From positions 124,001 to 188,000 of the forward strand of contig JACKNJ010000003.1 in the NCBI GenBank assembly GCA_024234895.1: a DNA stretch of 64,000 nt, in the 5' to 3' direction. The first letter of the stretch is position 1. The number at the start of each line of letters is the position of its first letter. The notes under the pieces are model-generated. The model saw only the letters and a program-made list of their open reading frames with translations. It did not search any database and had not been told where the DNA came from. Below, in pieces: positions 1 to 7,742 of the stretch. The DNA comes from Gammaproteobacteria bacterium (lineage in GTDB: Bacteria; Pseudomonadota; Gammaproteobacteria; JACKNK01). Made by a program: the position numbers and the translations under genes.

Positions 1-515
1 CCGTCCGCGCCCACCGGCAAAACGTGATCGGGCTTGGATTCGACGGAATGACCATCCGTGAAGATGCGGATCTCGCGCTTGCTGATCCACGTGTCGTAGT
101 TGCTGTAGGTACGAAACACGATCGGCTCGTCGCGGATCGCGGTGGTCTCGTCGGTCGCCGCGTTCAGGTAGCGTTCCTGATTGAGCGCATCGAAGGTGAT
201 GTTGATGCGCATCTCGTCGAGGGCCAGGTCGGTGTCGCGTTGACCCGTCGCGGGTTTGGCCACCATCGGCTGCCCGTCGACGCTGATGCTGAACGGCGGC
301 AGGTCGCCCGTCGGCTTTTCAGTCAGCTCGACGTTGGGTTGCAGATCGACCACGCGGACGGAGCTGTCGTAATCGAGCTTGCCACGGTGCTCTTCCCCGG
401 CTGCGGTCTCGGGGTCCTCATCCATCCACCAGAAGGCGTGCGCGGTCGGGTGGACGACCATGCCGCAGGAGGCGAGCGCCATGGCGCGAACGAGTTGCTT
501 GCGGGTGAAGTTCAT
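1..515 (-). CDS. Secreted protein coupled to DUF11 protein (partial, C-terminus outside window)
   Basis: Only the first 171 codons lie in the window. The N-terminus MNFTRKQLVRAMALASCG is basic then hydrophobic, with a likely signal peptidase site after TAHA (residue 27), so the product should be exported. The mature part starts FWWMDEDPE and continues as hydrophilic beta-rich sequence without a family I can name. Its ATG overlaps the TAA stop of the upstream DUF11 gene (TAATG), so the two are probably translationally coupled and made in matched amounts. In related gene pairs the second member is often a large OmpA-like protein; that is a guess here, because the rest of the gene is missing. 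Confidence 0.75.
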   Translation of the reverse strand, partial: MNFTRKQLVRAMALASCGMVVHPTAHAFWWMDEDPETAAGEEHRGKLDYDSSVRVVDLQPNVELTEKPTGDLPPFSISVDGQPMVAKPATGQRDTDLALDEMRINITFDALNQERYLNAATDETTAIRDEPIVFRTYSNYDTWISKREIRIFTDGHSVESKPDHVLPVGAD

Positions 516-3500
516 TACTCGCCCCTCCCATTGTCGTTCTTGCCACGGATTTCACGTTCCACCGTCAACGGCGGTCGATCGTCCTCCTGGCCCCACAGTT
601 CTTCGATGCGTTCGATGACCCAGTCCACGCGGTCCTCGACGAGTTCCGGGGCCTCGCTGTCGCCCCAGTAGACGATGCGCAGGAGGCCGAGCTGGCCCTC
701 CTTCAGCAGGTGGTCGACGACCTTCGGCAGGCCTTCCTCGACCCATTGGGCCTGGAGTTCCGCGCTGCCCTCGTTAAAGGCCCGGTTGTCGAGCTGCACG
801 CGGACGACCTTCATGATCGAGGCCGCGAAGTTGGCCTTGACCAGCTTGCCGCGAGTGGTTCGGACCACGCGCGGATTCTCGGAGGTCAGGCGGTAGCCGG
901 TCGGCAGGGTGCGTTCATCGACCTTGAGGATGAAGTTGCTGCCGCGATCCTGCTGCGGGATGTCCGCGCAGGCGACGTGATAGCGACCGTGCTCATCGGT
1001 GGTGATCAGCAGACCGTTGACGGTCACCACGCGCACGCCCGGGATGCCGCGCTCGCCGAGATCCTGATAGGCGTTGGCGTTGCTGTCCTCGAACACGGTG
1101 CCGATGATGTCGCTGCAATCCATGACCGGGTCGGCGACGAGGATGACCGTGGCCGACGCGATGTTGGAGATGCGGGTTCCGGCGGAGTCGTTGACCTGCA
1201 CGTAGTTGGTGTATTTGCCGAGGTCGACACCGGAGCCCACCACGAGGGTCATCTGGATGGTGTGACTCTGGTTCAGCGCGAAGTTGATCGGCGTCCAGGT
1301 CAACGTGCGACCGCTGTAGGTCGGCTCGCTGGCGACGCCGTCGACGGTCGCCGTGCCGGCCACGTACTTGAAGCCCGGCGGGATGGTGTCGACGATCGAG
1401 GTGTTGGTGTAGGTGGTGGTGTCGACATTGGTGGCGACGATGGTGTACGGCACCAGTTCACCCTTGACCACGGTTTCCTTCGGCGTCGTCTTGGCGATCA
1501 GGATCGGCGTGTTGGCGGTCGACAGCGGGTCCAGCGGGATGTGGTTGTTGACGACGTTGGTGTCGTTGCCGTCGAAGAAGAAGGTCAGGTGGTAGGTGGT
1601 GATGCCGTTGATGTTGGGCGTCGATCCCGCGACCACGAGGTAGGGGTCGATGATCGCCGAGGACGGTACGTCGAGGGTCCCGGTCGGCGTGATGATGGTC
1701 GACACGAACGTATACCCGGCCGGCGGGGTGACCGTGATCGTATACACGCCCGGAGGGGCACCGGCCGCCTGGTTGATGTCGAAGCGGTAGAAACCATCGC
1801 TGCCGGTCACCTGGCCCTGCTGGCCGGTGGCCAGATGGATGCTCGGGTCGAAGCCGGGCGGGCCGGACATGGTCACGGTGGCGCCTGCGACCGGGTTGCC
1901 GGTCAGCGAGTTGTAGACGATGCCGCTGGGGTCGAGCGGCAGGTTCTGCTCGATGATGTTGTCGCCGTCGGTCAGGGTGATCGACAGGATCGACCCCGGT
2001 TTCGAGGTGTCGTTGCCGGGCTTGGAGCCGTTGAAATTATTGGAGACGGCCCGGCTCAGGGTGGATTGCTGTGCGCTCAGGAACTCGACGTTGTAGGTCC
2101 CCGGCGAGATGTCGTTGGTCGTGAACGAGTAGCGGCCATCGGAGTCGGTGATCTTGGTGGCGAGGATCCGGTTGGTGGCGGGGTCGCGCAGGTTGACGGT
2201 CCAGCCACTGCGCAGCGTCTCGTTGTCGTCGAGGACGCGGTCGTGATCGTCGTCGTTCCAGACGCGACCGGCCAGCAGGACATCCTCGCCGGTGATCGCC
2301 GCCTGAGCGTCGTCGGCGGCTTCGACGGTGTCCGCCTCGATGGCGTCGGCGTTGGCCACATTGGTGTAAGCGCGGGACTTGTTGCCATTGAGGAAGGCGG
2401 TTTCCACCGTTGCCTTGGCGGTGATCGTGACGCTGCCACCGGCAGAGATTGTGCCCAACGCGCAGTCGAGCATTGCGTTCTCGTTGTTCGTCGTCAGGCC
2501 GGTGATGCTCGATGCGGCGTTATGAAGGGTCGCTCCGTTCGTGTCCTTGATCGCGCAAGTGCCCTGGCTGGTGGCGACGCTAGTCAGGCGCAGACCGGCC
2601 GGGAACACTTCGTGCGGATTGTCGAGCGTGCTGAGGGTGTCGTTGGCGTCTCTCGGGTCGCGCATGACCACGCCGGTCGCGTTGCCCGGACCGGCATTGG
2701 AGACCGTGATCTTGAACGTCAGCGTTTCGCCGATGGCGACTTTCGACGGGGTCGCCGTCTTGGCGATCGAGAGATTCGCGACGTCAGTGGGAACGTCGAG
2801 GAAGAACACCCCGACCAGATAGAAGTCACCGTTTACCGCGGTATCGAACTTGAGGCCCAGTGAGGTTGTTCCATTACCGAACACCGACTGGTTCTCGACG
2901 ATGGTGTCGATGTCGAAGCCGAGTTGGTTGGCGTTGGCCGGGTTCATCGCACCAGCCCCATTGATGAAGCTGTTCGGCGCGAAGCCGATCACATCGACGG
3001 TGAACGGCGAAATGAGCGAGGTACGGACGTTCGAACTGTTGAAGAAGTTGGTTGAGGGATTGGAGCTGTTGGTGATGGTGGTGGTGGTCCCGCCATTGAT
3101 GATCTGGAAGAAGTCGCCTGTCGGCTTGGCGTCGCCCTCGTAAGCGACGATGCCGGCCTGACCCGCGAAACTGCCCGCCGGCGTTTTAAAGCCGGTGACA
3201 GTGGTGGTGATGCTCGCACCGTTGTTGACGCCAACCAGACCGTCGAACAGATTCAGGCTGCGGAACTGGGTGCTGGCCGAATCTTCGTACAGGATGGCCA
3301 GGGTCCAGCCCGCCACGCAGTTGGTGTCGGAAGCGGGGACCGGGCCTTGGTTGCCAGCGCCCGTGCCGGTGCGACCGGTGGCGTCAGCCCGATTCGTGGC
3401 CACGGAAGTTGGGGCGTTCGCCGACACCAGTCCCACGATGTCGGCGACGGCATAGGTGCCGTTCAGGGAGCTCGGCATCAGGCTGGTCACTTCCGCGACC

Positions 3501-4204
3501 CCCTGATAGAACGTGTAGCCGGTGTCGTTGGCGTTGGCGACGTTGGCCGGCAGGCGTGGCGAGATGGCGGTCGCCGCGTCGGCGGGCGGGGTCAGTTCGT
3601 TGGCGTCGCAGGGCTGCGCGCCGGCGGCGACCAGCGACGTGTAGGTGTTGGTGGCCGTGATCGTCTGGTAGGTGCCCCCCGGAACCTTGAACTTGACCTG
3701 GCTGCGGTTGCTCGCGCCGTTGGGCAGCGTGACGTTTCCGTCGCTCCAGCCGCCCCAATACAGATACGCGTTACGGACGGTCGCGGTCGCGGGCAGGGTC
3801 AGATCCGCGGTGGTGGAGTTGGATGTGGAGGCGTCACCGTCGACGTCCTGGAAGTCCAGCGCCGAAAAGAAGAAGTTTTGCGTCTCGCCGGTCGGGCTGC
3901 CGCCTTGCTCATTGCTGCACGGGGTATTGGTGTTGGATCCGCCGGGTGGTGTGAAATTGGTGTCGTCGAGGGCCGGCGTGCAGTGAATCTGCGAGTTGCC
4001 GATGAAGCCGACGCCGCCGGTGACGGTGACCTGCTTGCGTAGCGCGAAGCTGGTGTCCGCATGGGCCAGTTGCCAGCCGGAGATCAGCGTCGGAACCGAT
4101 AGCGCCGCCGCGAGAAGGGTTGCCAGCAAGCCTTTTCGGCGTGAGGCGCCCCCATCTCTCGGGCACATGGACTGGCAATACTCTGAGCGGTGTTGCGAAC
4201 GCAT
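515..4204 (-). CDS. Large secreted DUF11 / SdrB / Cna-B repeat protein
   Basis: Surface or secreted protein of about 1229 residues. A signal peptide ends near residue 49 (QLAHA). Residues about 50-470 form a Thr/Asn/Gly-rich beta region. This is followed by a DUF11 domain (about 473-630, begins VANLSIAKTATPSKVAIGE), an SdrB-like domain (about 640-745, AGRVWNDDDHDRVLDDNE), a Cna-B-like domain (about 760-880), a second DUF11 domain (about 895-1025) and another SdrB-like segment (about 1032-1085, GTVFEDSNANAYQDLGERG). The last 90 residues (VRVQLDNRAFNEGSAEL...) resemble the C-terminal part of large OmpA-linked DUF11 proteins. The reading frame opens 33 bases earlier at a TTG; I prefer the ATG at 4204, which has an AAGAG about 12 bases upstream. 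An ATG at 4168 is also possible. Role (adhesion, surface layer) is inferred from the domains only. Confidence 0.85.
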   Translation of the reverse strand: MRSQHRSEYCQSMCPRDGGASRRKGLLATLLAAALSVPTLISGWQLAHADTSFALRKQVTVTGGVGFIGNSQIHCTPALDDTNFTPPGGSNTNTPCSNEQGGSPTGETQNFFFSALDFQDVDGDASTSNSTTADLTLPATATVRNAYLYWGGWSDGNVTLPNGASNRSQVKFKVPGGTYQTITATNTYTSLVAAGAQPCDANELTPPADAATAISPRLPANVANANDTGYTFYQGVAEVTSLMPSSLNGTYAVADIVGLVSANAPTSVATNRADATGRTGTGAGNQGPVPASDTNCVAGWTLAILYEDSASTQFRSLNLFDGLVGVNNGASITTTVTGFKTPAGSFAGQAGIVAYEGDAKPTGDFFQIINGGTTTTITNSSNPSTNFFNSSNVRTSLISPFTVDVIGFAPNSFINGAGAMNPANANQLGFDIDTIVENQSVFGNGTTSLGLKFDTAVNGDFYLVGVFFLDVPTDVANLSIAKTATPSKVAIGETLTFKITVSNAGPGNATGVVMRDPRDANDTLSTLDNPHEVFPAGLRLTSVATSQGTCAIKDTNGATLHNAASSITGLTTNNENAMLDCALGTISAGGSVTITAKATVETAFLNGNKSRAYTNVANADAIEADTVEAADDAQAAITGEDVLLAGRVWNDDDHDRVLDDNETLRSGWTVNLRDPATNRILATKITDSDGRYSFTTNDISPGTYNVEFLSAQQSTLSRAVSNNFNGSKPGNDTSKPGSILSITLTDGDNIIEQNLPLDPSGIVYNSLTGNPVAGATVTMSGPPGFDPSIHLATGQQGQVTGSDGFYRFDINQAAGAPPGVYTITVTPPAGYTFVSTIITPTGTLDVPSSAIIDPYLVVAGSTPNINGITTYHLTFFFDGNDTNVVNNHIPLDPLSTANTPILIAKTTPKETVVKGELVPYTIVATNVDTTTYTNTSIVDTIPPGFKYVAGTATVDGVASEPTYSGRTLTWTPINFALNQSHTIQMTLVVGSGVDLGKYTNYVQVNDSAGTRISNIASATVILVADPVMDCSDIIGTVFEDSNANAYQDLGERGIPGVRVVTVNGLLITTDEHGRYHVACADIPQQDRGSNFILKVDERTLPTGYRLTSENPRVVRTTRGKLVKANFAASIMKVVRVQLDNRAFNEGSAELQAQWVEEGLPKVVDHLLKEGQLGLLRIVYWGDSEAPELVEDRVDWVIERIEELWGQEDDRPPLTVEREIRGKNDNGRGE

Positions 4205-4712
4205 GGGGGCTGAGCTCTTGTCGAGGTTTGAGGGCAAGGATTAGGCGGCGGATCTGAACGGCATCGCCGAAGTCAGCGATGTTGGTTCAACAATTGGCGG
4301 AAATCTGTTGATCGGTGGGAAATATGGCTCTATTTCGGCAGGCAAATTAGCACATGATTGTCCCATTGTCGTATTCGACAGAGGCGTTGCGGGGGTGCAG
4401 GATCAAATGACTGACTTCAATCAATCGTTTCGATCCGCCGTGAGTGTTTGTCGGCGTCGATCCGGCGAGGCGGATGAGTGCCGGGTGGCGAATCGTGATT
4501 TCCTTAGGATTTGAAATAACGGCATGGATGAATAAACGCAAAGAACGGCAAGCGATGCACGCGAACGAAGTGGTGGAATTCCTCCGTCCGATTATTCGGG
4601 TTAGAAATTTCTATCGCATTTCAGGCGCGGGGCACTCCAGAGTTTGTTGAGCGGGCGTAATCAACGCGGGGATTCGGGACGTGTGTTTGTCCGTGGGCGG
4701 TTGTAACCACGC
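4205..4712. other. Intergenic region upstream of the DUF11 gene
   Basis: About 500 bases that are visibly richer in A and T than their surroundings. They presumably carry the promoter and 5' leader of the DUF11 gene. A hairpin with a 6-bp stem (CATCGC/GCGATG) lies at 4262-4281 in the leader. Short open frames exist (for example 4444-4650 on +, GTG start) but have no ribosome binding site, signal or recognisable family, so I do not call them genes. No confident -35/-10 pair was found. Confidence 0.5.
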
Positions 4713-4943
4713 TCAGGCCGGTTCGTCGTCGTTATTGTTTTTGCTTCGGTGGCCGGCGCGCCGCTTGCGTGCCCACAATTTCAACGGCAGGACGACAAGT
4801 CCGATGATCGCCAGGATCAAGGCAACCACGACCGCGATCAGGCTGCCGATCAGGCCGAGCCCCGCGCCGGGGCCGATATAGGCAAGCCCGGGTTCGGCGA
4901 ATCCCAGCAGAACGAGAAAAAAGAGAGGGCGTGCGGTGGTCAT
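4713..4943 (-). CDS. Small YIGPGAG membrane protein (76 aa)
   Basis: The start MTTARPLFFLVLLGFAEPG is an N-terminal signal or anchor ending near LAYIGPGAG. It is followed by one long transmembrane helix (residues about 30-56, GLIGSLIAVVVALILAIIGL) and a short basic and acidic tail (KLWARKRRAGHR ... NNNDDEPA). The YIGPGAG motif right after the signal occurs in other very small membrane proteins of unknown function. It is the last of three same-strand genes (ASST-like, SGNH hydrolase, this one), 70 bases after the hydrolase, so it likely works with them in the envelope. Several longer upstream starts are open but only this one begins at the hydrophobic signal. Function unknown. Confidence 0.75.
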   Translation of the reverse strand: MTTARPLFFLVLLGFAEPGLAYIGPGAGLGLIGSLIAVVVALILAIIGLVVLPLKLWARKRRAGHRSKNNNDDEPA

Positions 4944-5013
4944 TGCGAGGGTTCCGTGCGGTAGATGGAAGCGACATGGCGGACGGCATCGCGTGCCGTA
5001 ATCGGCGCCGGTG

Positions 5014-6105
5014 TCAGTCAGGCGATCGGGCTTTGAACCGGTTGCCGTCGAAGTGTTTCGCGAGAACGTCGGCGGCGATGCCCTGCGCCACTTCGTTGGG
5101 ATGTTGATCGCTGGGGTGGACCCAGAGATCGCCAGCGCGCCGCCCGCGTAAACCATCGAGGAGATCGATGCTGGCGATCCCGGCCTGGTTGGCGAAGGTT
5201 CGGATGGTGCGATGAATGTCGGCGAACGGGTATTCCGTGTCGAGGTCCACAAGGATCGGATAGATGGCTATCGCCAGTTGCATGCCGCGGGCTTGCGTGA
5301 GTGCGTGGGCGTGGAGCAGCGCGTCGCGGACGTTGAGCCATCCGGGCGCCTCGTCGCGGTAGCCTTCCCGATAATGATCGACCATCCGTCGATGGAGGCG
5401 GGCGCGCTCGACGTCGCGGATCAATGCGTTCAAGAGATGCGAATGAGTGCGTAAACGCTTCCAGAATGCCGCCCGCGACAGATAGGGGATGGTGTACGCC
5501 CGCTCGGCATCGTTCAGGAAAAGGACGATCAGTACGACGTCGGGGTTGAAATCCAGCACCCGTTTCTCGAGGAGTTCCACCTGACGAGCGGTGTCCGATC
5601 CGGATATCCCGAAGTTGAGGACTTCGACCATGCGACCCCCGTCACTGATCCGCTTCTGCAATTGCGCGGGAAGGGTGTCCGCGTCCCGAACGCCAATGCC
5701 GAGGGTGAAGGAGTCACCCAGCACTGCGATGCGGGTTACGCCTTTCGGGGGGTGGCGGGCGACCAGCGGACCACGGAAGCCTTCGGCATTGATTGAACTG
5801 CGGACACTGTTGTCGGGGTCGAAATATCCGCGCGGGTTGTCGGCGTAGCGATAACGCAACGGGCTCGACGGGCGATAGGCCCACGGTTCAGCCGGCTCCG
5901 CATAGTGTTCTTCCCACGTCGGTGGTGACACGGGGATGCCGATGTCGAGCGCACGAGCCATGAGTTCTCCGCCTCCGACGGCAACGCCGAGACCGATCAG
6001 CAGGGCCAGAAAATTGCCGCGCTTCATCCGCCAGCCAAGCACGGCCAGTAACGAGGCCAGGGCGAGCCCGAATTCGGCGGGCGAGGGATCCAGCAGATGT
6101 TCCAC
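5014..6105 (-). CDS. SGNH/GDSL-family hydrolase, membrane-anchored
   Basis: A 363-residue protein with hydrophobic helices at about residues 10-55 and then an extracytoplasmic SGNH hydrolase domain. The nucleophile motif VLGDSFTLGIGV (Ser near residue 128) is followed by FGISGSDT (block II Gly), VLIVLFLNDAE (block III Asn) and a C-terminal WVHPSDQHPN carrying the Asp-x-x-His pair. These are esterase/acetyltransferase-type catalytic residues; the substrate is probably an acyl or acetyl ester on an envelope glycan or lipid, but nothing in the sequence fixes it. It starts with GTG one base after the stop codon of the ASST-like gene, which indicates translational coupling. Related domains occur in alginate and peptidoglycan O-acetylation systems (AlgX/AlgJ-like). 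Confidence 0.85.
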   Translation of the reverse strand: MEHLLDPSPAEFGLALASLLAVLGWRMKRGNFLALLIGLGVAVGGGELMARALDIGIPVSPPTWEEHYAEPAEPWAYRPSSPLRYRYADNPRGYFDPDNSVRSSINAEGFRGPLVARHPPKGVTRIAVLGDSFTLGIGVRDADTLPAQLQKRISDGGRMVEVLNFGISGSDTARQVELLEKRVLDFNPDVVLIVLFLNDAERAYTIPYLSRAAFWKRLRTHSHLLNALIRDVERARLHRRMVDHYREGYRDEAPGWLNVRDALLHAHALTQARGMQLAIAIYPILVDLDTEYPFADIHRTIRTFANQAGIASIDLLDGLRGRRAGDLWVHPSDQHPNEVAQGIAADVLAKHFDGNRFKARSPD

Positions 6106-6106
6106 T

Positions 6107-7468
6107 TCAGTTGGTCACAGCGGCTGAGGAGGGTTGGCCGGACAACGGAAAATGCAGCGTTTCAGGGGCATGACGAGTTGCCCAGCAGACCACGGCAATA
6201 CGGTCCGGATAGGTGGCCGCCCGGAACGGGCTGATGTATTCCCAGACGATCTGATGGTCGCGCGTGACCTCGAAGATGCGCCCCTGGTGGGATTCGGTGA
6301 TCAGCACGTTGCCGTTGGCGAGCAACTGCTGCGATCCCCGACCGGTGCTGATGAAAGGTTCTTCCGCGCTGCCGGTGTAACGCCACGCGATGCGGGCATC
6401 GGCCGGGTCGATCTCGAGCACGCGGGCACCGCCGCCGGGGCCGTGGTGGCCGCGATTGTCGAACAGCATGATGTGGCCGTTCGCGAGCAGATCGGGGTCG
6501 TGCTGGCGATACCAGGGGCCGGTCATCGCCCAGGTCACCTTGCCGCTTTCGATGTCGATGGCGGCGAGCAGGTCGGCATTGCGGATCGAGATGACCACCT
6601 GCCCGGCGCGCAGGAACGGGAACGCCGGCAACGTCTCGGCGGTGGGCAGTTCGACGGTGTTGGTATGCCAGGCGTCCCAACCGTCCGGGGCGTCGCCGAT
6701 CACATCCAGTGAACCGGCGTACTCGGAGTTCCGGAACGCCTCGGTGATGGATATCCGGCGCAATTCCTCGCCCGTGGGCGAGAGCACGACCAGATAATCC
6801 TCCAGATAGGGGAGCTCGCGGATGCGGGAACCCGGCACCGGTGTGTCGCGGAATTCGTGGATCAGCGTGTAGACGCGGCCATCCGCGTCGACCGCGACGT
6901 CGTGATTGGCGTGCTGGGCGTAGCGCCACAACAGGCGCGAGTCCTTGTCGACCTTGACCAGCCCGTAGCCGTAAGGGGTGTCGCCGCTGGCCTCGTAGAT
7001 GGCGAGCAGATCGCCGTTCGGGAACAGCAGGGCCTTGCGCCAGTAGATGAACTCATCGGCGAGCGGGGCCCGCACGTGGGGCGGGTCCGGCCAGGCCTGC
7101 GAGAACGGCAGGCGCCACTCGTGGACGGTCCGCCCCGCCATGTCGATCAGGAAGGCGGCGTTGTCGTGCCCGGAGGTGTACAGGGTGTAGCCGTCCTGAG
7201 CGCGCGCGGCGTCATGACGCAGCACGCCGCTGCGCTCGAAGCGGCTGGCGATGAACAGGTTGGTGTCGTTGTAGCGGTCGCGTGGGCGCCATTTCTGCCA
7301 GGTCGCATCGGCGGCCAGCATGGCTTGGTCGAGGGTGGAACCTGGCCACCAGTGCAGGCGCGCGGAGAGCCAGCCATAACCCATGCCGAGAGCAATGAGG
7401 CTGAGCGCGAGCAATAGCATTAGCGCGGTCTGGCCGCGTTGGCGGGATGGACGGGATGCGTGGATCAC
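6107..7468 (-). CDS. Arylsulfotransferase (ASST)-like propeller protein, membrane-anchored
   Basis: A 453-residue protein with one N-terminal membrane anchor (about residues 15-35) and a periplasmic beta-propeller. ASST-like repeats are visible: DGYTLYTSGHDNAAFLID, ALLFPNGDLLAIYE, WRYAQHANHDVAVDADGR, HTNTVE, ANGHIMLFDNRGH and ANGNVLITESHQGRIFEVT. True ASST enzymes move sulfate between phenolic compounds using a catalytic His; candidates here are the His in AHTNTVEL-like and NHDVAVD segments, but I cannot assign it. Many family members have unknown substrates. The start is GTG and its ribosome binding site is weak. It heads a three-gene unit with the SGNH hydrolase and the YIGPGAG protein, and is divergent from the Tat-peptide/GMC pair across a 117-base promoter region. 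Confidence 0.8.
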   Translation of the reverse strand: MIHASRPSRQRGQTALMLLLALSLIALGMGYGWLSARLHWWPGSTLDQAMLAADATWQKWRPRDRYNDTNLFIASRFERSGVLRHDAARAQDGYTLYTSGHDNAAFLIDMAGRTVHEWRLPFSQAWPDPPHVRAPLADEFIYWRKALLFPNGDLLAIYEASGDTPYGYGLVKVDKDSRLLWRYAQHANHDVAVDADGRVYTLIHEFRDTPVPGSRIRELPYLEDYLVVLSPTGEELRRISITEAFRNSEYAGSLDVIGDAPDGWDAWHTNTVELPTAETLPAFPFLRAGQVVISIRNADLLAAIDIESGKVTWAMTGPWYRQHDPDLLANGHIMLFDNRGHHGPGGGARVLEIDPADARIAWRYTGSAEEPFISTGRGSQQLLANGNVLITESHQGRIFEVTRDHQIVWEYISPFRAATYPDRIAVVCWATRHAPETLHFPLSGQPSSAAVTN

Positions 7469-7585
7469 GAGGCGGAGCCGGAGCGGAAACTCGCTCCATG
7501 GTAGCAGTCGCGCACGACCGGGCCAGCGGTTTGCTTACCCATCAGGCACGGGCACACTTGCTACTTCTGCTCTAGGGTGTTGGCG

Positions 7586-7738
7586 ATGATCCGACGACGT
7601 TTTCTGCAATGGCTGCTGGCGCTGCCGCTGACGGCGATGCTGACCGGCGCGGGGTCACGGTCGCTCGGGGACTTGCGGCTGCATCGGGGCTGGGTGCTGA
7701 CGCGCGACGATCTCGATCGCCTGAACGGGCCGCGTTGA
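7586..7738 (+). CDS. 50-residue Tat-signal peptide upstream of GMC oxidoreductase
   Basis: The frame encodes MIRRRFLQWLLALPLTAMLTG and about 29 further residues, ending DLDRLNGPR. The RRRFLQ followed by a hydrophobic stretch matches the twin-arginine signal pattern (RRxFLK) except for the first Ser. An AGGG lies 9-10 bases before the ATG. Only four bases separate its TGA from the ATG of the GMC oxidoreductase, so the two are almost certainly coupled. In gluconate and sorbitol dehydrogenases a small Tat-signal subunit carries the folded flavoprotein through the membrane. This peptide may do that job in a very reduced form, or may be the remains of a longer subunit. After signal cleavage only about 25 residues would be left. 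Confidence 0.65.
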   Translation: MIRRRFLQWLLALPLTAMLTGAGSRSLGDLRLHRGWVLTRDDLDRLNGPR

Positions 7739-7742
7739 CGCC

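Noticed and set aside
710..2863. Long plus-strand open frame of 717 codons opposite the DUF11 gene
   Set aside because: The translation is low in variety (Gly, Val, Asp, Arg), without domains; it is the antisense shadow of a high-GC coding gene.
4308..4650. Short frames in the AT-rich gap before the DUF11 gene
   Set aside because: No ribosome binding sites, no signal or domain, and alternative start codons only.
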